This document shows, piece by piece, positions 7,010 to 15,307 of a stretch of DNA of 30,953 bases. The stretch's first letter is position 1. Each line of letters starts with the position of its first letter. The translations under genes and the position numbers were made by a program. The notes below the pieces were generated by a model. That model had not been told where the DNA came from. It did not search any database and was given only the letters and a program-made list of their open reading frames with translations. Location of the stretch: contig DJOI01000067.1 of NCBI GenBank assembly GCA_002439605.1, positions 1 through 30,953 on the forward strand, read 5' to 3'. The stretch is from Candidatus Segatella mututuai (GTDB lineage Bacteria; Bacteroidota; Bacteroidia; Bacteroidales; Bacteroidaceae).

Positions 7010-8584
7010 CTATTTTATTTTCAAAACGACAATAGATTTTGCTGGAATTTTCACTTTTAGTGCTTTTTTGCTTATTTTGGCATCCTTGAATGCGGTAGGC
7101 TTGACGCTTTGTGGGTGCTCGAAGTCGTTGAAGTCTGTGATGCTCTTACAAGAAAGAATCTCGCCTTTTACGGTATTGGGACTCTGGCGCATGCCGTCCA
7201 GGTTCAGCTCGACACGCTGTGTCTTGTCGAGACTTACGTTTGCCAAAGACACCACGATGGTGCCATCTTCTTTCTGGGCAGAAGAGATGGATACCAATGG
7301 AATCTTTCTGCCTTCTGGTGCATGACTGTCGCCGCGCACCTCCATAGAGTCACATTTTATGTCCATGGGCAGATAGGTAGCTTCCTGGAAATCCTTGTAC
7401 ATGTGGAACACATGGTAGGTTGGGGTAAGCACCATGTGCCCCGTTCCCTTGGTGTCGGTAAGAATCATGGACTGTAGCACGTTGACCACCTGTGCGATGT
7501 TGGCCATGCGTACACGGTCGCAATGGCGATGGAACACATTTAGCGATAGGGCGGCCACGAAAGCGTCGCGCATACTGTTTTGCTGATACAGATGCCCGCG
7601 AATGGTTCCGGGCTCCTCGTCCCACCAGGTTCCCCATTCATCGACCAACAAGCCTATTTGCTTTTTGGGGTCCGCTTTGTCCATGATGGCTTCGTGCTTA
7701 CGGATTACATCTTCTATGCCAAGGCATTTTCCCATGGTCCAGTAGAAGTCGTCGTTGTCGAACTTGGTAGCTGAGCCTTTGCTGCCTGTCCAACCAGCTA
7801 CTGTATAGTAATGTAAGGAAATGCCGTTGGCACGGTTTCCCACACGATCCATCAGTACCTTTGTCCAGTTGTAGTCATAGTCGCTGGCACCCGATGCCAC
7901 CTTGTAGAGTTTGTTGCCATCGTAGTTGCGGCAGTATACGGCATAGCGACGATAGAGATCGGAATAATATTCCGGGCGCATGTTTCCGCCACATCCCCAA
8001 CTCTCGTTGCCTATGCCTAAGAACTTTACTTTCCAAGCCTTGTGGCGGCCATTCTGTCGGCGGAGTTTAGCCATAGGAGTGTCGCCATCGCTGGTCATAT
8101 ACTCTACCCACTTGGCCAACTCCTCTACGGAACCAGAACCCACGTTACCGCTGATGTAAGGTTCGCAGCCTATCATTTCGCATAGGTTTAGAAACTCGTG
8201 TGTACCAAAAGAGTTGTCCTCTATGGTTCCTCCCCAGTTGTTGTTCTGCATCTTGGGGCGTTTTTCGCGAGGACCTATACCGTCCATCCAGTGGTATTCA
8301 TCGGCAAAGCAACCACCCGGCCATCTCAGAACAGGCACCTTCAGGTCTTTCAAGGCCTGAAGCACATCGTTACGGTAACCTTGTGTGTTGGGTATCTTTG
8401 ATTCTGGTCCCACCCAGAGTCCACCATAGATACAACTGCCTAAGTGTTCGGCAAATTGTCCATATATCTCCTTATATATTTTCTGTTTGCCCTGGTTGAC
8501 ATGGATAGTTCCTGTTACTTCCTGTGCCATGACAGGCATGGTCATCAATGCGCTGATGAAAACGGATGCTAAAAGTTTGTTCAT
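7010..8584 (-). CDS. GH51 alpha-L-arabinofuranosidase, exported
   Basis: Removes terminal L-arabinofuranose from arabinan, arabinoxylan or their oligosaccharides. The 524-residue protein begins with a signal peptide (about residues 1-20, cut after VMA), so it acts in the periplasm or at the cell surface. The (beta/alpha)8 barrel shows RWPGG (88-91 region), the acid/base motif GIGNESWGCGG (Glu194) and the nucleophile motif VDEWGTWWDE (Glu316), all typical of GH51. A small C-terminal beta domain follows from about residue 420. It is 45 bases downstream of araB and 59 upstream of tkt, so the liberating enzyme is co-transcribed with the catabolic enzymes for its product. No SusC/SusD pair is in the window. 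The family is clear; the exact polymer is not. Confidence 0.95.
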   Translation of the reverse strand: MNKLLASVFISALMTMPVMAQEVTGTIHVNQGKQKIYKEIYGQFAEHLGSCIYGGLWVGPESKIPNTQGYRNDVLQALKDLKVPVLRWPGGCFADEYHWMDGIGPREKRPKMQNNNWGGTIEDNSFGTHEFLNLCEMIGCEPYISGNVGSGSVEELAKWVEYMTSDGDTPMAKLRRQNGRHKAWKVKFLGIGNESWGCGGNMRPEYYSDLYRRYAVYCRNYDGNKLYKVASGASDYDYNWTKVLMDRVGNRANGISLHYYTVAGWTGSKGSATKFDNDDFYWTMGKCLGIEDVIRKHEAIMDKADPKKQIGLLVDEWGTWWDEEPGTIRGHLYQQNSMRDAFVAALSLNVFHRHCDRVRMANIAQVVNVLQSMILTDTKGTGHMVLTPTYHVFHMYKDFQEATYLPMDIKCDSMEVRGDSHAPEGRKIPLVSISSAQKEDGTIVVSLANVSLDKTQRVELNLDGMRQSPNTVKGEILSCKSITDFNDFEHPQSVKPTAFKDAKISKKALKVKIPAKSIVVLKIK

Positions 8585-8629
8585 GACGTTTATTGTTTTA
8601 TTTATTAGGTCTTTGATGTGAATTTTGGA

Positions 8630-10225
8630 TTATGGTTTCTTGCTGACCACTGCAGCCTGCTCGATGGCAAGTCCAGCTTTATAGGTCTCGATGTATTTGT
8701 CGAAGCCAGCCACGTCTTCTTTCGTTGGAGCTATCTCGATGCCAGTGTAACCTGCGAAAACTTTCTGGTCGAGGTAATCGGCAAGTGTAAGCTTCTCCTT
8801 GTTGTTGACAAGAAAACCAGCCAACAGGGCTATACCCCAGGCACCGCCTTCGCCTGCAGTCTCCATAACCGAAATAGGGGAGTTGATGGCTGCTGCGAGG
8901 ATGCGCTGCCCCACGCCCTTGGTCTTGAAAAGTCCGCCATGGCCCGTGATTCGGTCTACCCGTACCTTCTCGTCCTTGAACAGTACATCGTTTCCTATCT
9001 TCAATACTGCCACTGAGGCATAGAGGTTGGCACGCATGAAGTTGGCAAGGTTGAAATGATCACTGGCGGAGCGCACAAACATGGGGCGTCCTTCTGCCAG
9101 TCCTGTGACAGGTTCGCCAGAGATATAATTGTAGGCAATGAGCCCACCACAGTCTGTATCTCCATCCAAGGCATGGTTATAGAGCTTTTCAAACACCTTG
9201 TTCATATCTACAGGGATGCCTAACAACTCCTGATACTGACGGAACAAGCCTACCCATGCATTCAGGTCGGACGTACAGTTGTTGCAGTGAACCATGGCGA
9301 CAGGGCTTCCATCGGGAGTCGTCACCATGTCGATTACCTCGTATGGCTTACTCAATGCCTTCTCCAATACGATCATGGAGAAAGATGAAGTACCTGCAGA
9401 TACGTTACCTGTGCGCTGGCGAACGGCGTTGGTGGCTACCATACCCGTGCCTGCGTCACCCTCTGGAGGACAGAGAGGAGCACCTGCCTGGAGTGTGCCC
9501 GATGGGTCGAGCTTCTTGGCACCTTCCTCGGTCAATGCACCTGCGTCGTCGCCTGCGTTCAAAACCTCTGGGAGGATGTCGAGAATCTTCCAGCCGAGGT
9601 TCTTTGGCTCGATGAGCTTGTCGAACTTGGCTACCATCTCAGCATCGTAGTCGTTGGTGTTGGAGTCGATAGGGAGCATACCGGATGCGTCGCCCACGCC
9701 AAGAACCTTCTTGCCGGTCAACTGCCAGTGGATGTAGCCGGCGAGGGTGGTGAGAAAGTCGATCTTGTCCACGTGTTTCTCGTCGTTGAGAATAGCCTGA
9801 TATACGTGGGAGATGCTCCAGCGCAATGGGATGTTGAAGTGGAAGAGTTCAGAAAGCTCTGCGGCAGCCTTGGCTGTGTTGGTGTTGCGCCATGTGCGGA
9901 AAGGTACGAGGATGTTCTTGTCCTTGTCGAAAGCCATGTAGCCATGCATCATGGCAGAGATGCCGATGGCGGCGAGCTGTTTGATGTCGGTGTCGTACTC
10001 TGCCTTCACGTTTTTACGAAGGTCAGCGTAGCAATCCTGCAATCCAGCCCAGATGGCTTCGATGCTGTAGGTCCAGAGACCATCCACGAGCTGGTTCTCC
10101 CACTCGTGGCTACCCTGTGCGATAGGGTTGTTATCTGTGTCGATCAAGACTGCCTTGATTCGGGTAGAACCGAACTCGATACCGAGAATCGCCTTGCCAG
10201 TCTCGATGGTTTGTTTTGCGGTCAT
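8630..10225 (-). CDS. araB: L-ribulokinase, FGGY kinase family
   Basis: Phosphorylates L-ribulose to L-ribulose 5-phosphate with ATP. The 531-residue protein has the FGGY-kinase architecture: phosphate-1 loop GIEFGSTRIK (15-24), ISAMMHGYMAFD around residue 93, a conserved GDASGML segment, CPPEGDAGTGMVATNAV with GNVSAGTSSFSM in the second half, and an adenosine-binding GGLFKTKG and AGEGGAWGIALLAG toward the C-terminus. It lies between araA and the arabinofuranosidase in the canonical isomerase-kinase-epimerase set, and the context makes ribulokinase more likely than xylulokinase. The 110-base spacer from araA carries a strong RNA hairpin (10252-10327) that could set relative message stability. 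Confidence 0.93.
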   Translation of the reverse strand: MTAKQTIETGKAILGIEFGSTRIKAVLIDTDNNPIAQGSHEWENQLVDGLWTYSIEAIWAGLQDCYADLRKNVKAEYDTDIKQLAAIGISAMMHGYMAFDKDKNILVPFRTWRNTNTAKAAAELSELFHFNIPLRWSISHVYQAILNDEKHVDKIDFLTTLAGYIHWQLTGKKVLGVGDASGMLPIDSNTNDYDAEMVAKFDKLIEPKNLGWKILDILPEVLNAGDDAGALTEEGAKKLDPSGTLQAGAPLCPPEGDAGTGMVATNAVRQRTGNVSAGTSSFSMIVLEKALSKPYEVIDMVTTPDGSPVAMVHCNNCTSDLNAWVGLFRQYQELLGIPVDMNKVFEKLYNHALDGDTDCGGLIAYNYISGEPVTGLAEGRPMFVRSASDHFNLANFMRANLYASVAVLKIGNDVLFKDEKVRVDRITGHGGLFKTKGVGQRILAAAINSPISVMETAGEGGAWGIALLAGFLVNNKEKLTLADYLDQKVFAGYTGIEIAPTKEDVAGFDKYIETYKAGLAIEQAAVVSKKP

Positions 10226-10251
10226 AATATTATTATTAATGTTGAATGTTG

Positions 10252-10327
10252 AGTGTTGAATGTTGGGTTAGGCTTGCGCCCTTGAGTGTCCTGCTGATTA
10301 TCCATAGGTAATTCAACATTCAACACT
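10252..10327 (-). repeat. 14-bp inverted repeat between araA and araB
   Basis: AGTGTTGAATGTTG at 10252-10265 is perfectly complementary to 10314-10327, with a 48-base loop. The left arm is part of a run of degenerate 7-base AATGTTG units (about 10239-10265). Inside the loop, on the minus strand, GGC-GCAA-GCC can form a small stem with a GNRA tetraloop. There is no T tract, so it is not an obvious terminator. An mRNA processing or stabilising element inside the operon is the likeliest reading (inference). Confidence 0.7.
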
Positions 10328-10335
10328 TTAAAAAA

Positions 10336-11874
10336 TTACTTCAAAGCCTTGTCGAGCATGTAGTAAATCTCATTGTTGCGAAGCTGCTGCTTGAAGCTGC
10401 GGAGCTCGGTGTTCTTGTCGATGTTGACGAACTCGATGTCGAGCATCTCGCAGAAGTCCTCCCAGTAGTCGGCTGTGATGTCGTAAGAGAATGCGCTGTG
10501 GTGTGTACCACCAGAGAGAATCCATGCACCTGCGCCTACCTCGAATGAAGGCTGTGGTATCCAGAGGGCAGAAGCTACAGGGAGCTTAGGCATCGGCTTT
10601 GGCTCGATGCACTCTACCTCGCTTGCGATGAGACGGAAGCGGTTGCCGAGGTCAACGACTGTAGCCTTGATGCCCTTGCCTGTCTTGGAAGTGAACACGA
10701 GGCGGGCTGTCTGCGACTTACGAATACCGATGCCGAGAAAGTGTACCTCCAACTTTGGCTTGTCGCTTGCGATAAGAGGGCAAACTTCGAGCATGTGACT
10801 CTGAAGGCTTGATGTTTGACCTTTTGCAAAATTCAAGGTGTAATCTTCGAGGAAAGAACAGCCTTTCTCCATGCCCTGATTCATCACCCATAGTGTGCGG
10901 TACAGGCAAGCTGTCTTCCAGTCGCCCTCTGCGCCGAAGCCACAGCCCTCTGCCATCAGTCGCTGAGATGCCAAACCAGGAATCTGGTCGAAACCACAGA
11001 AGTTAGGATCGTTGATGTCTGCATCTCCGAGGTCGTCGAAGTTGGTGGTGAATGCGATGGCACCCTCGTCCTTCAATACGCGGCGGAGTGCAATCTCAGC
11101 CTTGGCGGAGTTCTTCACCTTCTCCCAATATATTTCCTCGCCAGACTCGTCGATCTTGATGGTGTATTCTTTCTTGTATTCTTCTACAAGCGCATCAGCC
11201 TCTTCATCGGTTACCTTCTTGTAGTACTCCATGAGTGAAGATACTGGATAGTAATCAACGTGGTAACCCAAGCGCTGCTCGAACTCAACCCGATCTCCGT
11301 CGGTAACGGCAACATTGTTCATGTTCATGCCAAACATTAGGCAGCGTACATGGTGCGCATCGGCTACAGCCGCAGCTACTCTTGCCCAAACTGCAATCTG
11401 TTTCTGTGCTTCCTTGCTCTTCCAATAGCCTACGACAACTTTTCTTGGAATTCGCATGCGAGTGCAGATGTGACCGAACTCTATGTCGCCATGGGCAGAC
11501 TGGTTGAGATTCATGAAGTCCATGTCGATGGAATCCCATGGCAGCTCTGCATTGTATTGTGTGTGGAAGTGGAGGAGAGGCTTCTGGAGTGCCTGCAGGC
11601 CCTTGATCCACATCTTGGCAGGAGAGAAAGTGTGCATCCAAGTGATGATACCTACGCACTTGTCGTCGTTGTTGGCAGCCTTCATGACAGCTTCAACCTC
11701 GACAGAAGAGTTGGCTGTTCCTTTGTATACGATTTTGACAGGAATGACTCCACTATTATTGAGGCCTTCAACCATATCCTTGGAGTGGCCATCAACAACT
11801 TTAACAGTCTCGCCTCCATAAAGAAGCTGTGCGCCTGTTACAAACCAAATCTCAAGATTTTCAAATACGTTCAT
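10336..11874 (-). CDS. araA: L-arabinose isomerase
   Basis: Converts L-arabinose to L-ribulose using a divalent metal; cytosolic. It is 512 residues from the chosen ATG, close to the usual 500. The start MNVFENLEIWFVTGAQ matches the standard family N-terminus; an adjacent ATG at 11877 is an equally possible start, and in-frame codons further upstream run into the araD spacer. Metal-binding residues are seen in GFGAEGDWKTA (Glu316), SFLEDYTL (Glu343), QSHMLEVCP (His360) and GGTHHSAFS (His458/459), in the family's order. It sits 61 bases after araD and is followed by the hairpin spacer to araB. Confidence 0.97.
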   Translation of the reverse strand: MNVFENLEIWFVTGAQLLYGGETVKVVDGHSKDMVEGLNNSGVIPVKIVYKGTANSSVEVEAVMKAANNDDKCVGIITWMHTFSPAKMWIKGLQALQKPLLHFHTQYNAELPWDSIDMDFMNLNQSAHGDIEFGHICTRMRIPRKVVVGYWKSKEAQKQIAVWARVAAAVADAHHVRCLMFGMNMNNVAVTDGDRVEFEQRLGYHVDYYPVSSLMEYYKKVTDEEADALVEEYKKEYTIKIDESGEEIYWEKVKNSAKAEIALRRVLKDEGAIAFTTNFDDLGDADINDPNFCGFDQIPGLASQRLMAEGCGFGAEGDWKTACLYRTLWVMNQGMEKGCSFLEDYTLNFAKGQTSSLQSHMLEVCPLIASDKPKLEVHFLGIGIRKSQTARLVFTSKTGKGIKATVVDLGNRFRLIASEVECIEPKPMPKLPVASALWIPQPSFEVGAGAWILSGGTHHSAFSYDITADYWEDFCEMLDIEFVNIDKNTELRSFKQQLRNNEIYYMLDKALK

Positions 11875-11935
11875 CATATAATAGTTTTTGTGAAAAGTTA
11901 GTTGTTTTGTTGATATATAAAGATTTTGTATGCAA

Positions 11936-12637
11936 TTAATGTTTCTTTTTCTGCCCATAGTATGCGTTAGGACCGTGCTTGCGGCTGAAATGCTTTTCTA
12001 CGAGCAGAGGGTTCATGGTGGTATGAGGATTCACACTGAAAGATATGAAAGCCATCTTGGCAACTTCCTCTGCTACCACGGCATGGTAAACAGCCTCATC
12101 GGCATCCTTGCCCCATGTGAATGGACCATGATTCTTGACCAATACTCCAGGTGTGTGGACGGGGTTGATATGATCTTTCTTGAAGCGGTCAACGATGACC
12201 ACTCCCGTATTATGCTCATATTCTGCCATTTGGTCAATTGTCATGTCTTCGGTGCAAGGTATGCTGTCGTGAAAATAATCGGCATGAGTTGTGCCGATAT
12301 TAGGTATATCAATGCCAGCCTGAGCCCAGGCTGTGGCATAGGTGGAGTGTGTGTGTACAACACCTCCTAATTCAGGGAAAGCGCGATACAATACCAAGTG
12401 AGTGGGGGTGTCGGATGATGGGTTGAGATTACCTTCCACAACTTTGCCTGTGGCTAAGTCTACCACCACCATGTCGTTTGCCTTCATAGTTTCATAGCTT
12501 ACTCCTGATGGCTTGATGACAACAAGACCTTTCTCATGGTCGATAGCACTCACATTTCCCCAGGTGAAGAGTACGAGGTGGTGCTTCACAAGGTCAAGAT
12601 TGGCCTTGAATACTTTTTCTTTCAATTCTTCTAACAT
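11936..12637 (-). CDS. araD: L-ribulose-5-phosphate 4-epimerase
   Basis: A class II aldolase-like zinc epimerase turning L-ribulose 5-phosphate into D-xylulose 5-phosphate, the last arabinose-specific step. It has 233 residues. Motifs: FTWGNVSAID (24-33), KPSGVSYE (42-49), SSDTPTH with Asp76, HTHSTYATAWAQ with zinc ligands His95 and His97, and NHGPFTWG with His170. Asp76, His95 and His97 fall on the same numbers as in the E. coli enzyme only if translation begins at 12637. That is why I prefer this ATG to one 63 bases upstream. It sits between araR and araA. Confidence 0.96.
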   Translation of the reverse strand: MLEELKEKVFKANLDLVKHHLVLFTWGNVSAIDHEKGLVVIKPSGVSYETMKANDMVVVDLATGKVVEGNLNPSSDTPTHLVLYRAFPELGGVVHTHSTYATAWAQAGIDIPNIGTTHADYFHDSIPCTEDMTIDQMAEYEHNTGVVIVDRFKKDHINPVHTPGVLVKNHGPFTWGKDADEAVYHAVVAEEVAKMAFISFSVNPHTTMNPLLVEKHFSRKHGPNAYYGQKKKH

Positions 12638-12787
12638 TGTTTCTTGTTTTTTGGGTTTTACTACTTGTTCAAGTTTCGAAAACATTGAAGTTAAAGCCAA
12701 ATGCTTTCTTGGGAAAAATCTCAGCGGAAAAACTTAATGGCTTATAACTTCTTTTACATCTCCTTTTGTTTAGGGACTGTAAGTTTT

Positions 12788-13468
12788 TTACTTAAGTGTA
12801 AACGAAGGATCCTGTGCGTAAGCTTTCTTGTTGAAGCGATAGAGTGCCGCCCCTCTTCTTGAGCCAGCTTTGTCTATCAGTTCTGTCTTTTCTATGAAGT
12901 CGATATCCTTGATGCGTTTGCGGAAGTTTCGTTTGTCAATCTCTTCGTCCATCACTGCCTCGAAAACATGTTGTAGCTGGGTGAGGGTAAACAGATTGGG
13001 CAGGAGCTTAAAGCTCAAAGGCTCTGTATTAATGCGGCGGCGTATTTGGCAGATGGCATCATGTATCATCTGATTGTGGTCGGAATAAAGGTGTGGAAGC
13101 TCGTTCAAGCTCACCCATTCCAAGTCATGTTGGATTCTGAGTTTATCGTCATAATCCTTGACGTTGATGAGGGCGCAGTAGGCAACGGATATGACTCGTT
13201 CGCCAGGATCGCGGTCTATATTGCCAAAAGCTCCCACCTGTCTGATGTATAGGTTCTTCATGCCTGTCAGATCGAGAATGACGCGGTTGGCAGCATCTTC
13301 CAAACCTTCGTTTTGTCCTACGAATCCACCATAAAGAGACCATTCTCCTCTTCCTGGATCCATCTTGCGTTTGCCGATTAAAACTTGAAGATTTTTTCCG
13401 TCAAAACCGAAGATGATGCAATCGACAGCAACGAAGACTTTAGAATATTCTTTATAAAATTGAGTCAT
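12788..13468 (-). CDS. araR: Nudix-type transcriptional regulator of arabinose use (AraR)
   Basis: A 226-residue protein with an N-terminal Nudix-like domain (about 8-145) and a C-terminal winged-helix domain (about 150-226, with RNFRKRIKDIDFIEKT and the RGAALYRFNKKAY end). In Bacteroides thetaiotaomicron a protein of this architecture, AraR, binds L-arabinose in the Nudix pocket and regulates arabinose genes. The Nudix box at 48-70 keeps Gly48, Glu54, Arg62 and Gly69, but the metal-binding glutamates are Val63, Asp66 and Leu67. Hydrolase activity is therefore unlikely and a sensor role fits. The gene lies inside the operon it presumably controls, between the symporter and araD, which implies autoregulation. 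The family call is strong; the exact ligand is inferred from family and context. Confidence 0.93.
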   Translation of the reverse strand: MTQFYKEYSKVFVAVDCIIFGFDGKNLQVLIGKRKMDPGRGEWSLYGGFVGQNEGLEDAANRVILDLTGMKNLYIRQVGAFGNIDRDPGERVISVAYCALINVKDYDDKLRIQHDLEWVSLNELPHLYSDHNQMIHDAICQIRRRINTEPLSFKLLPNLFTLTQLQHVFEAVMDEEIDKRNFRKRIKDIDFIEKTELIDKAGSRRGAALYRFNKKAYAQDPSFTLK

Positions 13469-13531
13469 GGTTAATTTTACCTTATATTTTGCTATGATTT
13501 GTTATGGTTTCAATGGAATGGGCATGGAAAA

Positions 13532-15256
13532 TTACCAGAAATATGCGTAGAATGCAGCACAAAGACCTATCACGACAAGAGTACCGATGATATCGAATGC
13601 GCCCCAGCTCTCACGAATGGATTTCTTAAAGTCTGGTGTAAAGGTAATAGCATCAACTTGCTCCTTGCTTGGAGCTGGAGTGAAGCAGCTCACTACTATC
13701 ATGAAAATGATGAGGAACACAAGTAACCAGCACTCGAATACCAACCAGTTGGTTTGCCAGAACCAGGCTGTGCAGTCCCAAAAAGTTCCATCCATTGTGG
13801 CTTTTCCTGTGTCGGTGATGACATTGGTTACAAGGCGGAGCATGCCAATGAGAAAGCCTGTTATCATGGTATATTCACCTGCCTTTGGCGTTATCTTCTT
13901 GAAGAAAATACCCATGGCGAAAACTGCTACCATGGCAGGTGCAAGAAGTGACTGGATGCCCTGGAGGTAGTTGTACAGGGTATCCATCTTCATCATGATA
14001 GGCAGCCATGCGAATCCAAGGACAACAACTACTACGGTAGCTATACGACCAACGAGTACATAGTGAGCCTCTGACATGCCTTTCTTCAAGGGCTTGTAGA
14101 AGTCTTCAGTGAAGAGAGTGGCGCAACTGTTGAAAAATGCTGCCAAAGAGGCTACCAAAGCACAAATAAAACCTATGGTGACGATACCTTTGATACCAGC
14201 GGGGAGTACACTCTTTACCATAATGGCGAAAGCAGCATCGGTCTCATGTAACTGAATAGTGCCTTTCTGGGCCAAGGCTGCGGCAATCATACCTGGAATC
14301 AAGAACATAAAACAAGGAAGAACCTTGAAGAATCCTGCTGCTATGGTACCACGGCGAGCTCGCTTCATCACTTCGGCATTGCTCTCGCCTGGAACCTGAC
14401 CGAGTACACGCTGTACAATGTGCTGGTCGGTACACCAATACCAAAAACCAATAATGGTGGCGCCAAGAAAAACTACGAAGCCTGGATATTCCTGGTACAT
14501 GGAATCGCCTGCTTCCCAATGGAACATGTGAGTAGTACCATAACCGTTGTTCAATTTACCGCAATAGTCCATCATGTCAGCCCAGCCTGCCGCGATGCTT
14601 CCATCGCCAAGTTTGGCGAGACCAAGGAAGAGTACTAAGAACGAACCAATGACAAGGATTGGGGTTTGTATGGTGGAAAGTGTCATGACTCCCTTCATAC
14701 CACCAAATACGGTGAAGATGGTTGTCAGGATGATCAAGCCGATGGCACCTACCCAGAAGTTCAAGCCCCACAGATATTCGAAGAAGATGCCACCAGTAAG
14801 AGCTGTTACGCTTACTTTGGTAAGAATGTAGGCAACGAGTGTGATGATTGAGAGCCATGAGCCAGTGCGCTTCGTGTAACGAAACTTCAAAAAGTCGGGC
14901 ATGGTGATAATCTTTCCCATCTTGTTGATGAGCAATTGGTAGAATGGTACGAAGAGCCAACCTAAGATGAGAATCATCCAGCCTTGCATCTCCCAGTGCG
15001 CCATGCCAACACCACTCTTGGCTCCTGTACCAGCCAAACCTACAAGGTGCTCAGAACCGATGTTGGCGGCAAAAATAGCCATGCCGATTACATACCATGG
15101 CTCGCCCTTGCCAAAGAGGTAGGCTGAAGAGTCTTCTCCCTTTTGAGACTTTCTGTCTTTAACGATGGTATGCCATACAGCCCAGATAACTCCTATAATA
15201 CCTATGGCAAGTATCGTCCAATCTTGCCATACGAATTCTGTTGAATTCCAATTCAT
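13532..15256 (-). CDS. SSS-family sodium/sugar symporter
   Basis: An inner-membrane Na+-coupled sugar importer of the solute:sodium symporter (SGLT-like) family, 574 residues with about 14 hydrophobic segments. Residues 63-78 (AANIGSEHLVGLAGTG) closely match the SGLT signature around the Na2 site. They are followed by TMPDFLKFRY, FGGMKGVMTLSTIQT and YWCTDQHIVQRVLG, all standard SGLT motifs. Its place between the lipoprotein mutarotase and araR makes L-arabinose the likely substrate, although family members also carry glucose, galactose or xylose. It is 51 bases after the mutarotase gene and 63 bases before araR. Confidence 0.93.
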   Translation of the reverse strand: MNWNSTEFVWQDWTILAIGIIGVIWAVWHTIVKDRKSQKGEDSSAYLFGKGEPWYVIGMAIFAANIGSEHLVGLAGTGAKSGVGMAHWEMQGWMILILGWLFVPFYQLLINKMGKIITMPDFLKFRYTKRTGSWLSIITLVAYILTKVSVTALTGGIFFEYLWGLNFWVGAIGLIILTTIFTVFGGMKGVMTLSTIQTPILVIGSFLVLFLGLAKLGDGSIAAGWADMMDYCGKLNNGYGTTHMFHWEAGDSMYQEYPGFVVFLGATIIGFWYWCTDQHIVQRVLGQVPGESNAEVMKRARRGTIAAGFFKVLPCFMFLIPGMIAAALAQKGTIQLHETDAAFAIMVKSVLPAGIKGIVTIGFICALVASLAAFFNSCATLFTEDFYKPLKKGMSEAHYVLVGRIATVVVVVLGFAWLPIMMKMDTLYNYLQGIQSLLAPAMVAVFAMGIFFKKITPKAGEYTMITGFLIGMLRLVTNVITDTGKATMDGTFWDCTAWFWQTNWLVFECWLLVFLIIFMIVVSCFTPAPSKEQVDAITFTPDFKKSIRESWGAFDIIGTLVVIGLCAAFYAYFW

Positions 15257-15307
15257 AATCTTATTTTTTATAGATTGCTTATTATTGTTTATTCATTTTC
15301 CGATGCC

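Noticed and set aside
12638..12787. Promoter between araR and araD
   Set aside because: I found no TAnnTTTG box at a useful distance, and no terminator precedes it, so read-through from araR is the simpler view.
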